Source: Hepsetus odoe (taxonomy: Eukaryota; Chordata; Actinopteri; Characiformes; Hepsetidae). Taken from it: a stretch of 64,000 bases of DNA. The notes below the pieces were generated by a model. The model had not been told where the DNA came from, made no database searches, and saw only the letters and a program-made list of their open reading frames with translations. The stretch is from positions 30,348,638-30,412,637 of the forward strand of contig CM029368.1 in the NCBI GenBank assembly GCA_017165825.1. The letters run 5' to 3'. Below are positions 54,638 through 64,000 of this stretch, in pieces; within the stretch, counting starts at the first letter, position 1, and each line of letters begins with the position of its first letter. Both the position numbers and the translations under genes were made by a program.

Positions 54638-54770
54638 ATCCATCCATCCTTTATCTTAACCACTTATCCACCATATGGTCGCTAGAGGTGCTCCTGGTGC
54701 TCTTAGGACAAAAGAGAAAACAGGAAAACACCTTCGACAGGTTGCCAGTCCAGGGCAGCAGTAAAGTCCA
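54638..54770 (-). mobile_element. Second SINE-C-like tail fragment
   Basis: CCATCCATCCATCC, CTTAACCACTTATCCACCAT, GGTTGCCAGTCCAGGGCAGC: a diverged relative of the SINE-C tail. Confidence 0.55.
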
Positions 54771-54833
54771 TTTTCTTCATATAGCGATTTTGATATTGAT
54801 ATTATCTTCATGTAACGGATGCAGCTTTACATC

Positions 54834-54871
54834 TGTCTGTCTGTCTATCTATCTGTCTATCTATCTATCTG

Positions 54872-54933
<62 letters not shown>
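54834..54933. repeat. (ATCT)n/(GTCT)n microsatellite
   Basis: Tetranucleotide repeats, mixed on the left and pure ATCT on the right. Confidence 0.96.
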
Positions 54934-54938
<5 letters not shown>

Positions 54939-55015
54939 ACCCACTATTATTATTACTTCTGCAAAAAGGTTAAAGGCTGAACAAAAACATTGAAGGATGT
55001 GTGGATCATCTGTGT

Positions 55016-55018
<3 letters not shown>

Positions 55019-55052
<34 letters not shown>
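55019..55052. repeat. (TG)n microsatellite
   Basis: Sixteen perfect units. Confidence 0.96.
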
Positions 55053-55237
55053 GGCAGTGCTTGAGTTAATGTAAAGTCTGTGTGTGATTTTTCTCTGAAG
55101 CTGAGCTGAGAGAAATCTCCAGGATAAGTGCTGTTCTGTCTCCAGCACCTGCCTGAGTGGCCTGCCTTTGAAGTCCTCTATGGGGCCAGTGTGGGCCCTC
55201 TTTCAACCTGTGACAGATTGACTCTATTTTCAGTGAC

Positions 55238-55238
55238 T

Positions 55239-55321
<83 letters not shown>
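55238..55321. repeat. (GA)n microsatellite
   Basis: GA repeats with AAA interruptions. Confidence 0.96.
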
Positions 55322-55322
<1 letters not shown>

Positions 55323-55381
55323 AAAGAAGAGATCCAGATTAGATACCTTGCCTTGGGCACCTTGGTCATATTGGTAAAAGG

Positions 55382-55405
55382 AAAAAAAAAAAAAAAAAAA
55401 AAAAA
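55382..55405. repeat. Poly(A) run of 24
   Basis: Homopolymer; no SINE or LINE 3' end is recognised just upstream. Confidence 0.93.
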
Positions 55406-57095
55406 TCAATGCTCCCCGTGTCGAACCAGGCCACAGCTTTTCATCTGCCTTTCCTTTCCTTTCTTCAGGACAATCAAACCTGAAATATATAACCACCAGT
55501 TCACGCAAAGTAGAAATTATTACATAACCTATAAGAGAGTGCTTGGAAAGTTCACTGTGCATGGGACAGGGGGAAAAAATGAATATGCGCTACCTCCCTT
55601 TTTATAGGTTCATAAAAATTATACTGTTGTACTTAAATTTTTTAATAAAGTGACAGAACATTTATTAAGCCCTGCATATGTTAATAATATCTTATACATA
55701 GAGTGCAGTCTTAAAAGGCCGTTTCCGGGCATGCTGTAGCGCCACGCTGCAAAGGTCAATAATATTTTTATAATGCTCTTCTAATGGTTCCCATTCTCCT
55801 CAGGGAGAACTTTTCAAATTTGACGCATTTGTAGAGAGGACAGGAATTAAAAAGGAATAAAATAAAAGGGAAAGGGAAGGGGATAGGCAGAAATCTCCCA
55901 TCCATATGTTCCTTCACGTAAACCACGATCGGCCAAATGAGGTTCTGAGGTTTAGACTGACCTCCATGGGTGGTTCATCATTTAGTGCTGTTTATTAGAA
56001 CTCAGATTTATGGAATACCCTCCTGGACTTTTCAGGATCTGTGCTATTTTTTCCATTCCTGGTTTTCTCTCCTTTTCTTGCCTTTATATATACTATTCCA
56101 GTGATGGTCTCTATGTTTCTTAATTCCTGTTAACCTTTAGAAGTGGCAGTTATCACTGCTCATAATAAAATGAAATTGCCATTTAAAATTACATATTAGT
56201 CTCTCGTAGCTCATTGAAACAAGAGGAGGAAGTCTGCTGAAAGAGTATATTCTGCAAAGAGCATATTCTTAAATTTTAACAGATCTGGGAAGTGCAAGGA
56301 CTTAAATACTGTATTTAAGTTTAATTTTCAGGTATAAGTACTTATTTTATAACTTATTTTTAACTTTAATCCTTTAACTTTAAAGGTACTTTCACATACC
56401 AGGTCGCACATCTCAAAATCAAAGCTTAGATGCCATCTTTCAACTTAGATGGCTGGGATAATAACACACAGAAGGCAGTGCAAGATGTAGAGAATGTAAA
56501 AGAAGGAAATTAAAAAGCAAGCCAAACCAAAAGAAACAAGAGAGACTCGACTGAGGGGATTGGTAAAGATACAGATGAAAATGAAGCAGTGAAGTTAATG
56601 TCAGTTCTTTTTCTAGGCTCTAAATTATATCAATATGGTTTTAGGTCCATTTAGCTTTGCACAGGAAGGGCCTACAGAGGCTTCAATTTGAACTTTTATA
56701 CTCGAAGTACATTTCAGAGTCTGTACTTTTTCATTTTACCTGTTTTCTATTCCAACAATAGCTAATAATCCCCCAAAAACACGAAACCATCGATACTGGG
56801 AGTGTGAAGACTAGCATGTGTTTCCTGCCAGCCTCACTGGAGGTGAAAACTCTGCCAGTTCTGCTTAGCCATCAGACACCCATGGTGAATGGCTCTGGCA
56901 TCATGGGGATTGAGCGTGTCGTGATGATTGGGCCAAAACTTACACCTCTCAAGAGCCCCTTGAAATGGATATACATTCTGACCATCTACAGCAGTCTACC
57001 AAGAGGTCTTTAAGCAGTTCTAGAATGGGATGGCAACTCAGAATCGACTACACATTAAAACATGATAGATAGAAAAAACTCCATGTTTGTCCAGC
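55406..57095. promoter_or_regulatory. Unique DNA with candidate conserved element at 55600-55870
   Basis: The segment 55600-55870 is repeat-free with TTTTTTAATAAAGTGACAG, ATGTTAATAATATC (HNF1-like, about 55678), GCAAAGGTCAATAATATTTT (nuclear-receptor-like AAAGGTCA, about 55750) and TTTGACGCATTTG. The rest to 57095 shows no repeat or gene; the ORF at 56804-57013 is unrecognised. Confidence 0.27.
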
Positions 57096-57292
57096 TGAAA
57101 GTGACTATTCTTGTCACAGCACAGCACACAGTGAACCACAACGAAAACTGGACCTCTGCATTTAACCCATGCGCACAAATACACACCGTGCAGCAGGGGG
57201 CAGCTATGAAAGCACCCAGGAAGCAGTGATGGGGACAGCAACCTACTGGTAAGGGAATCTTCCAACTCCCAAACCACTAGGCTAGCGCTGCA
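57096..57292 (-). mobile_element. SINE-A with box B deletion
   Basis: The tail (GACAAGAATAGTCACTTTCA on the minus strand) is at about 57098-57117. The body motifs GCTGCCCCCTGCTGCACGG lie at 57187-57205. A deletion joins the body to a head remnant (CTAGTGGTTTGGGAGTTGG, 57261-57279). Confidence 0.85.
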
Positions 57293-57431
57293 GCTACAAG
57301 TGTGTATTAATCAGGTCTTCTTGCCAGTTGTCCCACATTCTTCAGTGGATGAACGGCAGTGCTGACCCGTGTTAACGTAAGGCACGAGTCAGCATCTCTG
57401 CACAGGTTAGTGATGCTCGGCTCAACTGTAG

Positions 57432-57640
57432 TTTGGCGGTGGTCTAGTGGTAGGATACATGCCTACTTGGATCTCTGGATCAAGAGGTCCCAGGTTCAAA
57501 TCCCACCTCTAGCACTACCACCACTGGGTCCCTGAGCAAGACCCTTAACCCTGAGTTGCTCCAGGGGGGACTGTCCCTGTAATTAGGACATGGAAGTCAC
57601 TCTGGATAAGAGCGTCTGCTAAATGCCGTAAATGTAGTTT
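57432..57640 (+). mobile_element. SINE-B (V-SINE-like), best preserved copy
   Basis: Head TTTGGCGGTGGTCTAGTGGT at 57431-57450, box B AGGTTCAAATCCCACC at about 57492-57507, central CACTGGGTCCCTGAGCAAGA, CCCTTAACCCTGAGTTGCTC, GGGACTGTCCCTGTAATTAG, tail AAGAGCGTCTGCTAAATGCC and GTAAATGTAG. The tail resembles L2-type LINE 3' ends, suggesting the partner that mobilised it. Confidence 0.93.
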
Positions 57641-58741
57641 AAGTCTCAGATCTTTCAAAAGCATTCAGCCTTTGATTGTGTTTAGCCGTATTGATGTCAA
57701 ATCAGTGAAACCACTTTGAGGAAAGAAAGACGTTAGAATTAGAATGATAATTCTACTTTAACATATATGTATGTGCATTTCATTCCCACCATTCCAGTTG
57801 TTGCTGTACATCTAGAAAAAGTCATTAAATACAGAACACCAATGTCACAGTACTTGCAAAAAAGGTTAAATTCCATCTGTTTTTACAGAGAAATGGTCAG
57901 TTTCGAAATTTAGCTTCAGTGTCAGAAGAAAATGACCATCGCGCTACGTTCATTCTCGTCCTTGAGAATGGGGAAACTGCTACAGAGTATAGATTAAAAT
58001 GCAAACATGAAAATGCAGAAACACAGCTCGGTTTATTGCAGTATGAGATTCAGAAAGAGGTGAAACGACCTCCAGAGTAGTACAGTGCAGGGCTTGTGCG
58101 TGGGAGCTGTGAGGCCACGTCGTTTCTTTGTGCATGTGTGTGTGCATTTGTGTTTGTGTGTGTACGGGAGAGAGAGAAAATGAGCGAGAACGAGAGATAC
58201 AGAGATGAAAAACAAAAGCCTGGTGGGTAGTCTGTGTTGTGAGCTGGTCAGATGAGGCTTTGCTTGGATGAAAGCTCGTTTCCGTCTCCCATGGGAGTTG
58301 ATGGCCACTATGAGGGACTGGCTCACTGTAATTGTCGCTGGATGACTCAATAAGCTGTAAAACTTAGAAACAGCATACGCTGGTAGACCCTAATGACAAC
58401 AGACCTAGCGTGACCTCACAGGCTGAAGCATTGGCTGCCCAGTATAATTAGACCATTTGTGTGGTTGTGATTAGTGATTATATTAGGTACGGTGGCACAC
58501 ACTGTCATCGTGGATTGTTGATTTGTGGCAGGTTTTTTTTTAATCTTCTGGGAAACATTTTCATTCACATGATGCTGTTTTCTTTGAAGCAGATCTCATG
58601 CAGGCTATAGTGTCATCATTTTTAGACTGAAAATGTGATCAAATTTGAATGGTGATGCTTTTTTGGTTTCATACACAGTCATGTCAGATTGTTTATTTGA
58701 ATTTTTTTCATAGTAATTTGGTCTCATAAAGCTGGATTCCT
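57641..58741. other. Intergenic DNA, no gene seen
   Basis: TGTG-rich at 58133-58165. No repeat family or coding signal recognised. Confidence 0.4.
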
Positions 58742-58990
58742 GTTTTTTTTTTGTGATTTTATTTTTATTTTTTATTTTATTTTATTGTTATTTTATTATT
58801 ATTATTATTGCTGTTGTTGTTGTTGTTATTGTCATTATTATTATTATTATTTTCATCATTATTATTATTGCTATTCTTCTTCTTATAATTATTATTTGTA
58901 TTATATTATATTACATTATAGTTATAGTTATATTATTATTAGTTATTATTATAAATAATAGTTTTTCTACGCTTCTTATTAAATATTATA
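58742..58990. repeat. T/A-rich low-complexity region, (TTA)n and (TTATT)n
   Basis: About 250 bp of TTATT, ATT and GTT repeats with almost no G or C. Confidence 0.93.
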
Positions 58991-59223
58991 CTCATTATAT
59001 AGTAAGCATATCACATACATCTTATCACTGATCATTATTACATTATCAGTAGTGTCTCTAGTGTCACACATTTCAGTTTCACACACACTCAAGTGTGCAG
59101 ATCAGACAAGCTCCAGCACCAGGATTGAGAAACTGCATTTTTGAGATGATGATACACTTTTATTCCAGATTGTTAATTTCCGATTTTTGTATAATAATTT
59201 GAGAGTTTTCTTTTAAACAGTGC
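58991..59223. other. Intergenic DNA
   Basis: Nothing recognised. Confidence 0.4.
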
Positions 59224-59493
59224 TGTGACGTCTAGGTGGGTTTGACCGGACATAAATGGAGACTCGGGATTCTGCAACAAAGCTTTATTAAACATGAACA
59301 TAAATGTGCACTCACACAAACACTGAACTCAACGTGTTCCTCACACACGGCCACCCAACCTGGAATCCAGAATGACTGGTGCTCTGCTCTGACTCATTGG
59401 GATCTTTATACCCTTGAACCAATGTGGCACACCTGACGTCCTGGCGAGGCACCAGGTGTGCCCAGTCAGGGCAGAGCACTGCAACCCGTGACA
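59224..59493 (-). mobile_element. Solo LTR, about 270 bp
   Basis: On the minus strand it starts TGTCACGGGTTGCAG (59493 downwards) and ends CGTCACA (59224). It contains a TATA box (GGTATAAAGATCC; TATAAAG at 59404-59410) and, further on, a poly(A) signal (AATAAAGC at 59282-59289) in the order expected for U3-R-U5. Ends are TG...CA with short imperfect inverted repeats. No internal retroelement sequence flanks it on either side, so it is solo, left by recombination between LTRs. The flanks (AGTGC left, AGTTT right) match only in part as target duplication. The parent could be a Ty3-type retrotransposon or an endogenous retrovirus; nothing here decides. Confidence 0.75.
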
Positions 59494-60770
59494 AGTTTAG
59501 GGGTTTTGAGTTTTAGTATCTGGGAGATATCACCTGTCATCTGGTATACCTACTAAACTGACTAACTAATGATTAAATTTGTTTGTTTCTTACCTGAATT
59601 TTTTAGAGTTTTTTGACTGGTAGGACAGAAGGGGCTTCATAAACAATGACTGAATTGTTGGCTGATGTCAGGTTTTAATGATGACTGGGGAAAGAATTAA
59701 ATTTTTCATAAAGGGTCTTAATTGGATTGCTCCCCTACCTTCAGTTCAATGACAAACGCAATAATAAAACATAGTCTTTATGGATGTTCCTGGGGTACAA
59801 ATATTTATCACATAAGTATGTAAAATTGTCAGCATTAATGTCACTCACTCATTTTTCTAGCCGCTTGTCCTGACTATGGTCATTGGTGGTGCTGGAGTCT
59901 ATCCCAGCTCTCATAGAGCGAAAGGCAAGGAAATAACCTGGACAGGTTGCCAGTTTGTTGAAGGGCAGACACACAGTCTCACCTAGTGAGCATCTCCAGT
60001 CTACCTGCATGTCTGGGAGGAAACTGGAGGTAACCCACACAGGAACATGCAAACTCCACACAGAAAGGACCCGCACCTGAGAATCGATCCCAGGACCTTC
60101 TCGCTGTGAATCAACAGCACTACCCACTACGCCACCGTGCTCTTCATTGGAAATAAGCAGCCCAAACCCTGAAAAGCATAATTCAATCTCCACCAGTTTG
60201 CATTTTCCAGACCCAAATTCAAGCATCAGATAAAGAATTTTCCATTGCTCCACAGGTCCAGTAGCAGCAAGCTTTACACCGCTCCATCTGATCTTTGCAT
60301 GATGTGATCTGAATGTTCAGCTTCTTGACCATGGAAACCATGTTTATGAAGCTCTCAAAGCACATTTCTTGTGTTGATGTTGCTTTCAGATACAGTTTGG
60401 AACTCTGTAGTGATTAAACGGAAATGTGATGCACATGGATGCCCCGTATGGCTTAGCTGATCCTTAGTTAAAATTTGCCCTAGATACTTCCATTTCACCA
60501 TAATAGCATTAGCAGTTAAGCTGGGCAGAAATTTCACAAACTGACTTGCAGCAAACGCGGTATCCTTGACAGTGCCATGTTTAAAGTCACCATGCTCCTC
60601 TGTTTGATGAGCTGAGGTTTGTTGATGGACATTGCATGGTTATATGCTCATTTCGATTCATCTCATAGGATTTGGTGTGGTTGAAACACCTGATCTGCAT
60701 TTTTGAGATGGGTGTCTACCTATTTTGTTCACGTTTCCTTTAAAAAACCTTCTTGATGACCATCATTATG
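59494..60770 (-). pseudogene. Tc1-like transposase relic, split by SINE-C
   Basis: On the minus strand, 60770 to 60145 follows the 5' half of a fish Tc1-like element: TTTCAACCACACCAAATCC, GCAATGTCCATCAACAAACC, GTGACTTTAAACATGGCACTG, GTCAAGGATACCGCGTTTGC, CAGTTTGTGAAATTTCTGCC (about 60527-60546), AGTTCCAAACTGTATCTGAAAG, GGTTTCCATGGTCAAGAAGC, then a GGAGCAATGGAAAATTC motif near 60254. This corresponds to the N-terminal DNA-binding half running into the catalytic core. After the SINE a weaker trace continues to about 59800. The left limit is uncertain. Stops and frameshifts are everywhere. Confidence 0.72.
59841..60142 (-). mobile_element. SINE-C, full-length copy
   Basis: On the minus strand the head GCACGGTGGCGTAGTGGGTA is at about 60122-60141 (box A-like), with box B-like GGGATCGATTCTCAGG at about 60079-60094. 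The body follows: CCTTTCTGTGTGGAGTTTGC, ACATGCAGGTAGACTGG, AACCTGTCCAGG, GCTGGGATAGACTCCAGC. The tail GGACAAGCGGCTAGAAAAATG with AGTGAGTGA is at 59841-59871. It is the reference for the other SINE-C pieces. It sits inside the Tc1 relic. Confidence 0.9.
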
Positions 60771-61448
60771 TCACATTTCTGTATCATCTCCATTTAATTA
60801 GGCCTGCATTTCCCTGCCTCTGAAGAACGGCCATCGCAAACGCTGTAGGCAACGTAGTAGACGTGAGCTAAGAGAGCCGTATGAAAGCCTTTAGCTGAAG
60901 ATGAAGCTGACAGTCCGTACTCCAGCTCTGACATCGCTCCAGCCTGGTAAGGTCAAGCCCAACAGAATGTCAGAGAGGAGGAGGAAAATGTTTTTTTTTA
61001 TTATTATTATTATTCCTTCATCATACCCTTCCCCCCATCCCTGTCTGTTTGACTTTGTTGTTTCTTCCCATGTCAGTGTCAACAGTCCATCTGCCTGCTG
61101 CCCACTCCAAACACCGTGCTGTCCAATGTAGCCGTCATATGCAGCAACCCTGCCCTTCTCTCTTTTCTCCTTTTCTCCTCCAGGGCAGCTTGCCGTCAGC
61201 CCACAGCTTGGACCACATTTCTCATCAGACAGCGCTGCTATGGTGACCAAAAAAACACAGACACATTGAGTTAGAGCAGGTAAACGCCTCAAGTAGCACT
61301 TTCGTTCTTTTCCATAGCTTAATAGTCTTATTAATAAATATGGCTATTAATAGACTTTCTATTGCCTGTGGATAAATAAATAAAAGCTGGACATTTCATT
61401 CGATGGTCTCAAATGACAGAGCTGCAAAAGACGAGATTTTTCACGTAC

Positions 61449-61449
<1 letters not shown>
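60771..61449. other. Intergenic DNA, no gene supported
   Basis: Overlapping frames on both strands (60891-61292 minus, 60901-61131 plus) show no recognised domain. A short (TTA)n lies at 61000-61012. Confidence 0.35.

Positions 61450-61508
<59 letters not shown>
61450..61508. repeat. (TG)n microsatellite
   Basis: About 29 TG units, uninterrupted to 61506. Confidence 0.97.
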
Positions 61509-62330
61509 TGTTTGCCTTTTTAGAATAAAGGTGACAAGGCTTCTTTGCAGGGACGCTATAGAAAAGCCGCTTACAGTTCTTCAAAGAACCTTTCAATGGG
61601 TGTTACTTCTTTTAAAAGTGTTTAAGTTTAAATACCTGAAAAATCAGATAAAACACTGTTGGAAATATTACACCGCTGCAGTTGTTGTTGATCTTTACCA
61701 GAAATAAGCAGTTCTTTGTCGCCATGATGGATTTGCAGCCAGTGCACCCGGATCAATTGCGTCTGAGGATTTTCTTTCTCTTTACTCCCCTAATTAAGCC
61801 ATAAATGGTCCAGAAGGTTGCAATGCTGTGGTTGGTTCTAACTGGACTTTCATTCACATTGTTCTGGATTTCTTTCCAGTAATCAAATAAATATAATATT
61901 TATGTGCACCCTAAACATTGCAAAAATATACCCAGCAGGGGTTTAAAAGGTTTATTTATTTATTTATTTATTTATATATATTTAACATTTAACGAGACTC
62001 AGATAAAGGTTCTAGGTTTTTCTTAGAACTGTATGTTTAAGCAAACAACCATTAAGGAACCTTTCTTCGTGAGAAGTTCAATAGTCTGCATAGTATAAAA
62101 GTAGTCCTCTTTCGTATACATTTAAAATAACGCTATGTTGTTAATGCTTGATATCTATGTCAAAAATAACACTTAATTCATGCCACACCTTACACCTTTT
62201 TTTGAGGGCCAAATCATTGCAGAAAGAACAATATAGTTTTTTTCTAAACTTGTAATAATTATTAAACGTGTAATAATATAAAAATAACATTTAACCTGTT
62301 TAAAAATGTCTTGCTGAAAGAAACACACTG
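61509..62330. other. Intergenic DNA with traces of an AGAACC repeat
   Basis: CAGTTCTTCAAAGAACC (61575-61591, itself an inverted repeat), GGTTCTAGGTTTTTCTTAGAAC (62008-62029) and AAGGAACCTTTCTTCG (62054-62069) resemble motifs at 12710-12860. (TTTA)n at 61951-61975. No gene. Confidence 0.35.
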
Positions 62331-62390
62331 ACCTGAGACTCAAACCCACTACTTCTGATCGTGGCCCGTCTTTAACCACTACCTGGCATA
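62331..62390 (-). mobile_element. SINE tRNA-like head fragment
   Basis: GAGACTCAAACCCACTACTTC, CTGATCGTGGCCC and TTTAACCACTACC are the complement of a SINE-A-type head (box B and box A sides) without body. Confidence 0.5.
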
Positions 62391-62449
62391 AAATATGTGG
62401 GCAGTAGTGGTGTATATGCTTTCCCACTCCAAAGCTTAAGGGCCCTCGG

Positions 62450-62650
62450 GCACAGCGAAGTGAGACACAACAAATTTCAACCTCTGCGTTTTACCCATGC
62501 ACACCATGCAGCTATTGAAAGCACCCAGGGAGCAGTGATGGGGGTGGTACCTTGCTCAATGGTATCTCAGGGCAACCTGAGGCAGGATTTGAACCCACAA
62601 CTTTCTGATGGTGGGGCCAAGTCCCTAACCACTTAGCCAGCGGTGCACCA
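62450..62650 (-). mobile_element. SINE-A, tail-truncated copy
   Basis: Head GGTGCACCGCTGGCTAAGTG at about 62630-62649, box B GGGTTCAAATCCTGCC at 62582-62597, body CCTTGAGCAAGG-type region and TGCATGGGTAAAACGCAGAGG. The last 30 or so bases of the tail are absent. Confidence 0.87.
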
Positions 62651-62812
62651 CAGTCCCCAACCTTCCTGCTGCTGGAGTGTGTTCTCATGATCAATGAATG
62701 AAGGTTGGGTTAAATGCGGAGGATAAATTCACTTCTTACTCTTCCTACTGTGTGTCTGCTTCACGGAAGTTTATTTTGTTTGCGTGTCTTTCCAGGTCCA
62801 GGTCTTTCCTTT
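62651..62812. other. Intergenic DNA
   Basis: Nothing recognised. Confidence 0.4.
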
Positions 62813-63052
62813 AACAGGTCCTAGAAACAAACTTTCAGTTCTGGATTGATTTCCAATAGATGTATGAAAAAGAGCCGTTCCCATTTTCTGTTACCAAAAG
62901 TGAATTATCATCTACACGACGGCATCCTTTCACAAAAAACCTTTAGAGGAAGAATAATAATAATGAAAAAAAATGTCTCTGAAGTTAATATAAAACAAAG
63001 CTATAATCAAGAATGCCACACATTTTGATGATCAAATTATGAAAAGATGAGC
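62813..63052. repeat. 240-bp tandem duplication, copy 1
   Basis: Shared anchors with copy 2: AACAGGTCCTAGAAACAAAC, TTTCAGTTCTGGATTGAT, GTTACCAAAAG, CATCTACACGACGGCAT, AAATGTCTCTGAAGTTAATA, ATAATCAAGAATGCC and TTTTGATGATCAAATTATGA. Non-coding. Confidence 0.82.
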
Positions 63053-63305
63053 AGGTCCCAGACACAATAAAGTTTCAGTACTGGATTGATGGCCTGCGGA
63101 CGTACCCGCAAGGGCTATTCCAATTTTTTTGGTACCAAAGGTTTTAGTACATTAGAACATTAGAGAAAAAGCTTTGAATCATCCTCTACAGCGGCATACT
63201 GTAACTAAGAACTAAGCAGAACTCCAATAAATGTCTATGGAATTAATGTAAAAAGCTTTCATCAAGAATGCCTGACATTATGATGGTCAAATATTGAAAA
63301 AGGCA
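63053..63305. repeat. 240-bp tandem duplication, copy 2
   Basis: GCAGGTCCCAGACACAATAA, TTTCAGTACTGGATTGAT (240 bases after copy 1), GGTACCAAAGG, CCTCTACAGCGGCAT, AAATGTCTATGGAATTAATG, TCATCAAGAATGCC, TTATGATGGTCAAATATTGA. It has extra sequence after the GGTACCAAAGG anchor. Confidence 0.82.
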
Positions 63306-64000
63306 GTTATATAAGTAAGGGTTTGCACATATTGGACTGAATCAAATGAATGAGGAAAACCATTTGGTGTTTATTATTTCAACCTATATTGAGTACATTA
63401 CCATTAGATAGTGCAGATAACAAATAACGGCATGGGATCCTGAACTTATGAACAGTAGTGCATATTTCCAGCAGCAGCCAGGCTGCCAGCGTGTACTATT
63501 TGTGGTGAAGGCAGTGCTGGGAGCCGCGCAAACACCTCTGCCTTTGAGTGTAAGTGTTTGAGACTGCTGCCGCAGGGTGACATGAGCGTGTTTGATTGGA
63601 AGCTCCGGGGCCCAGCCAGCGAGCCCTGAGGTGCCTCAGCTCAGCCACGGGCTACACACTCTCCCTGAGAGCTGGCGAGGGCTTTGATATAGCAGCCGGC
63701 TGCCACGGCCGCTTTCGCCATCACCCGACCTCAGACAAGAAGATGGACCGGACAGACTGGAGAGGCAGTCATGCTATTTTTAAAGACTGCAAAAAAAAAA
63801 ATGCATTCAGATGGGGTCAATCAGCCCGTCCAGATTTTTTTTTTGCATAGCGCTATAGTTGCAAAGATAAAGTGGCTAAACGGAGCAGAAGCTTGATGAC
63901 CAATTATGATCGTACACACCAAAGTGCCTGCTTAGATAATCACACACTTAGAGAGGTGGAAAGAGTACTTCTCAAAAATGTACTGGTCGTGAAGCGAGAG
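63306..64000. promoter_or_regulatory. Unique DNA with GC-richer candidate element at 63470-63800
   Basis: Repeat-free with mixed composition: GGCTGCCAGCGTGTACTATT (about 63481), GGGGCCCAGCCAGCGAGCCC (about 63608), CTTTGATATAGCAGCCGGC (about 63681) and GGCAGTCATGCTATTTTTAAAG (about 63764). An 84-codon frame (63596-63850) ends in a poly(A)/poly(T) region and is not recognised. Confidence 0.27.

Noticed and set aside
59224..59493. A complete retroelement at the LTR
   Set aside because: No second LTR, primer-binding site or gag-pol-like frame lies within several kilobases on either side; the right flank is a Tc1 relic, so only a solo LTR is supported.

Overview
This window looks like non-coding nuclear DNA of a bony fish. 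The evidence is the mix of repeats: tRNA-headed SINEs whose sequence I associate with teleosts, several decayed Tc1/mariner transposons of fish type, RTE-type LINE pieces, one solo LTR, and many long, nearly pure (CA)n, (GA)n, (TA)n, (ATCC)n and (ATCT)n tracts. The family mix would fit an ostariophysan (catfish, characin or electric fish), but that is only an inference. No host protein-coding gene, tRNA, rRNA or other RNA gene can be supported, so the window is probably intergenic or a large intron.

Layout. 1-20 kb: a deleted Tc1-like element at the very start, two fragments of one RTE LINE family (3' end at about 4.8 kb, endonuclease at 7.0-7.8 kb with a SINE inside), six SINE-A copies, SINE-C pieces, and a dispersed teleost repeat of probable DNA-transposon origin (13.9-19 kb). 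20.85-25.87 kb: a roughly 5 kb minisatellite with a 19-bp unit and a larger internal duplication. 26-49 kb: mostly single-copy DNA between microsatellites, with a Tc1 relic (28.8-29.5 kb), a SINE inside a SINE (33.2-33.8 kb), a duplicated 140-bp non-coding element (37.86 and 38.32 kb), and stretches with clustered developmental-type transcription-factor motifs. 49.3-53.3 kb: an old tandem duplication whose copies later took in a Tc1 MITE, SINEs and a 570-bp (CT)n tract. 54-64 kb: more SINEs, a solo LTR (59.2-59.5 kb), a Tc1 relic with a SINE inside it, and a 240-bp tandem duplication at 62.8-63.3 kb.

The mobile elements form an order of events: old Tc1 and RTE copies decayed, and SINEs landed in them. 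SINE-A (my label) has a tRNA-like head with box A and box B motifs and a tail ending in a GTCACTTTCACTTT-like sequence. SINE-B is a V-SINE-like element ending in GCTAAATGCCGTAAATGTA. SINE-C has a tRNA-like head and a tail ending in GCCGCTTGTCC-type sequence plus an ATCC/GATG microsatellite (stated on the minus strand).

I did not find a new multi-gene system. The most unusual object is the 19-bp minisatellite array. It carries a 69/70-bp LTR-like insert with a 5-bp target duplication, present twice about 1,825 bp apart in matching contexts. This shows one insertion followed by duplication of a block of the array.
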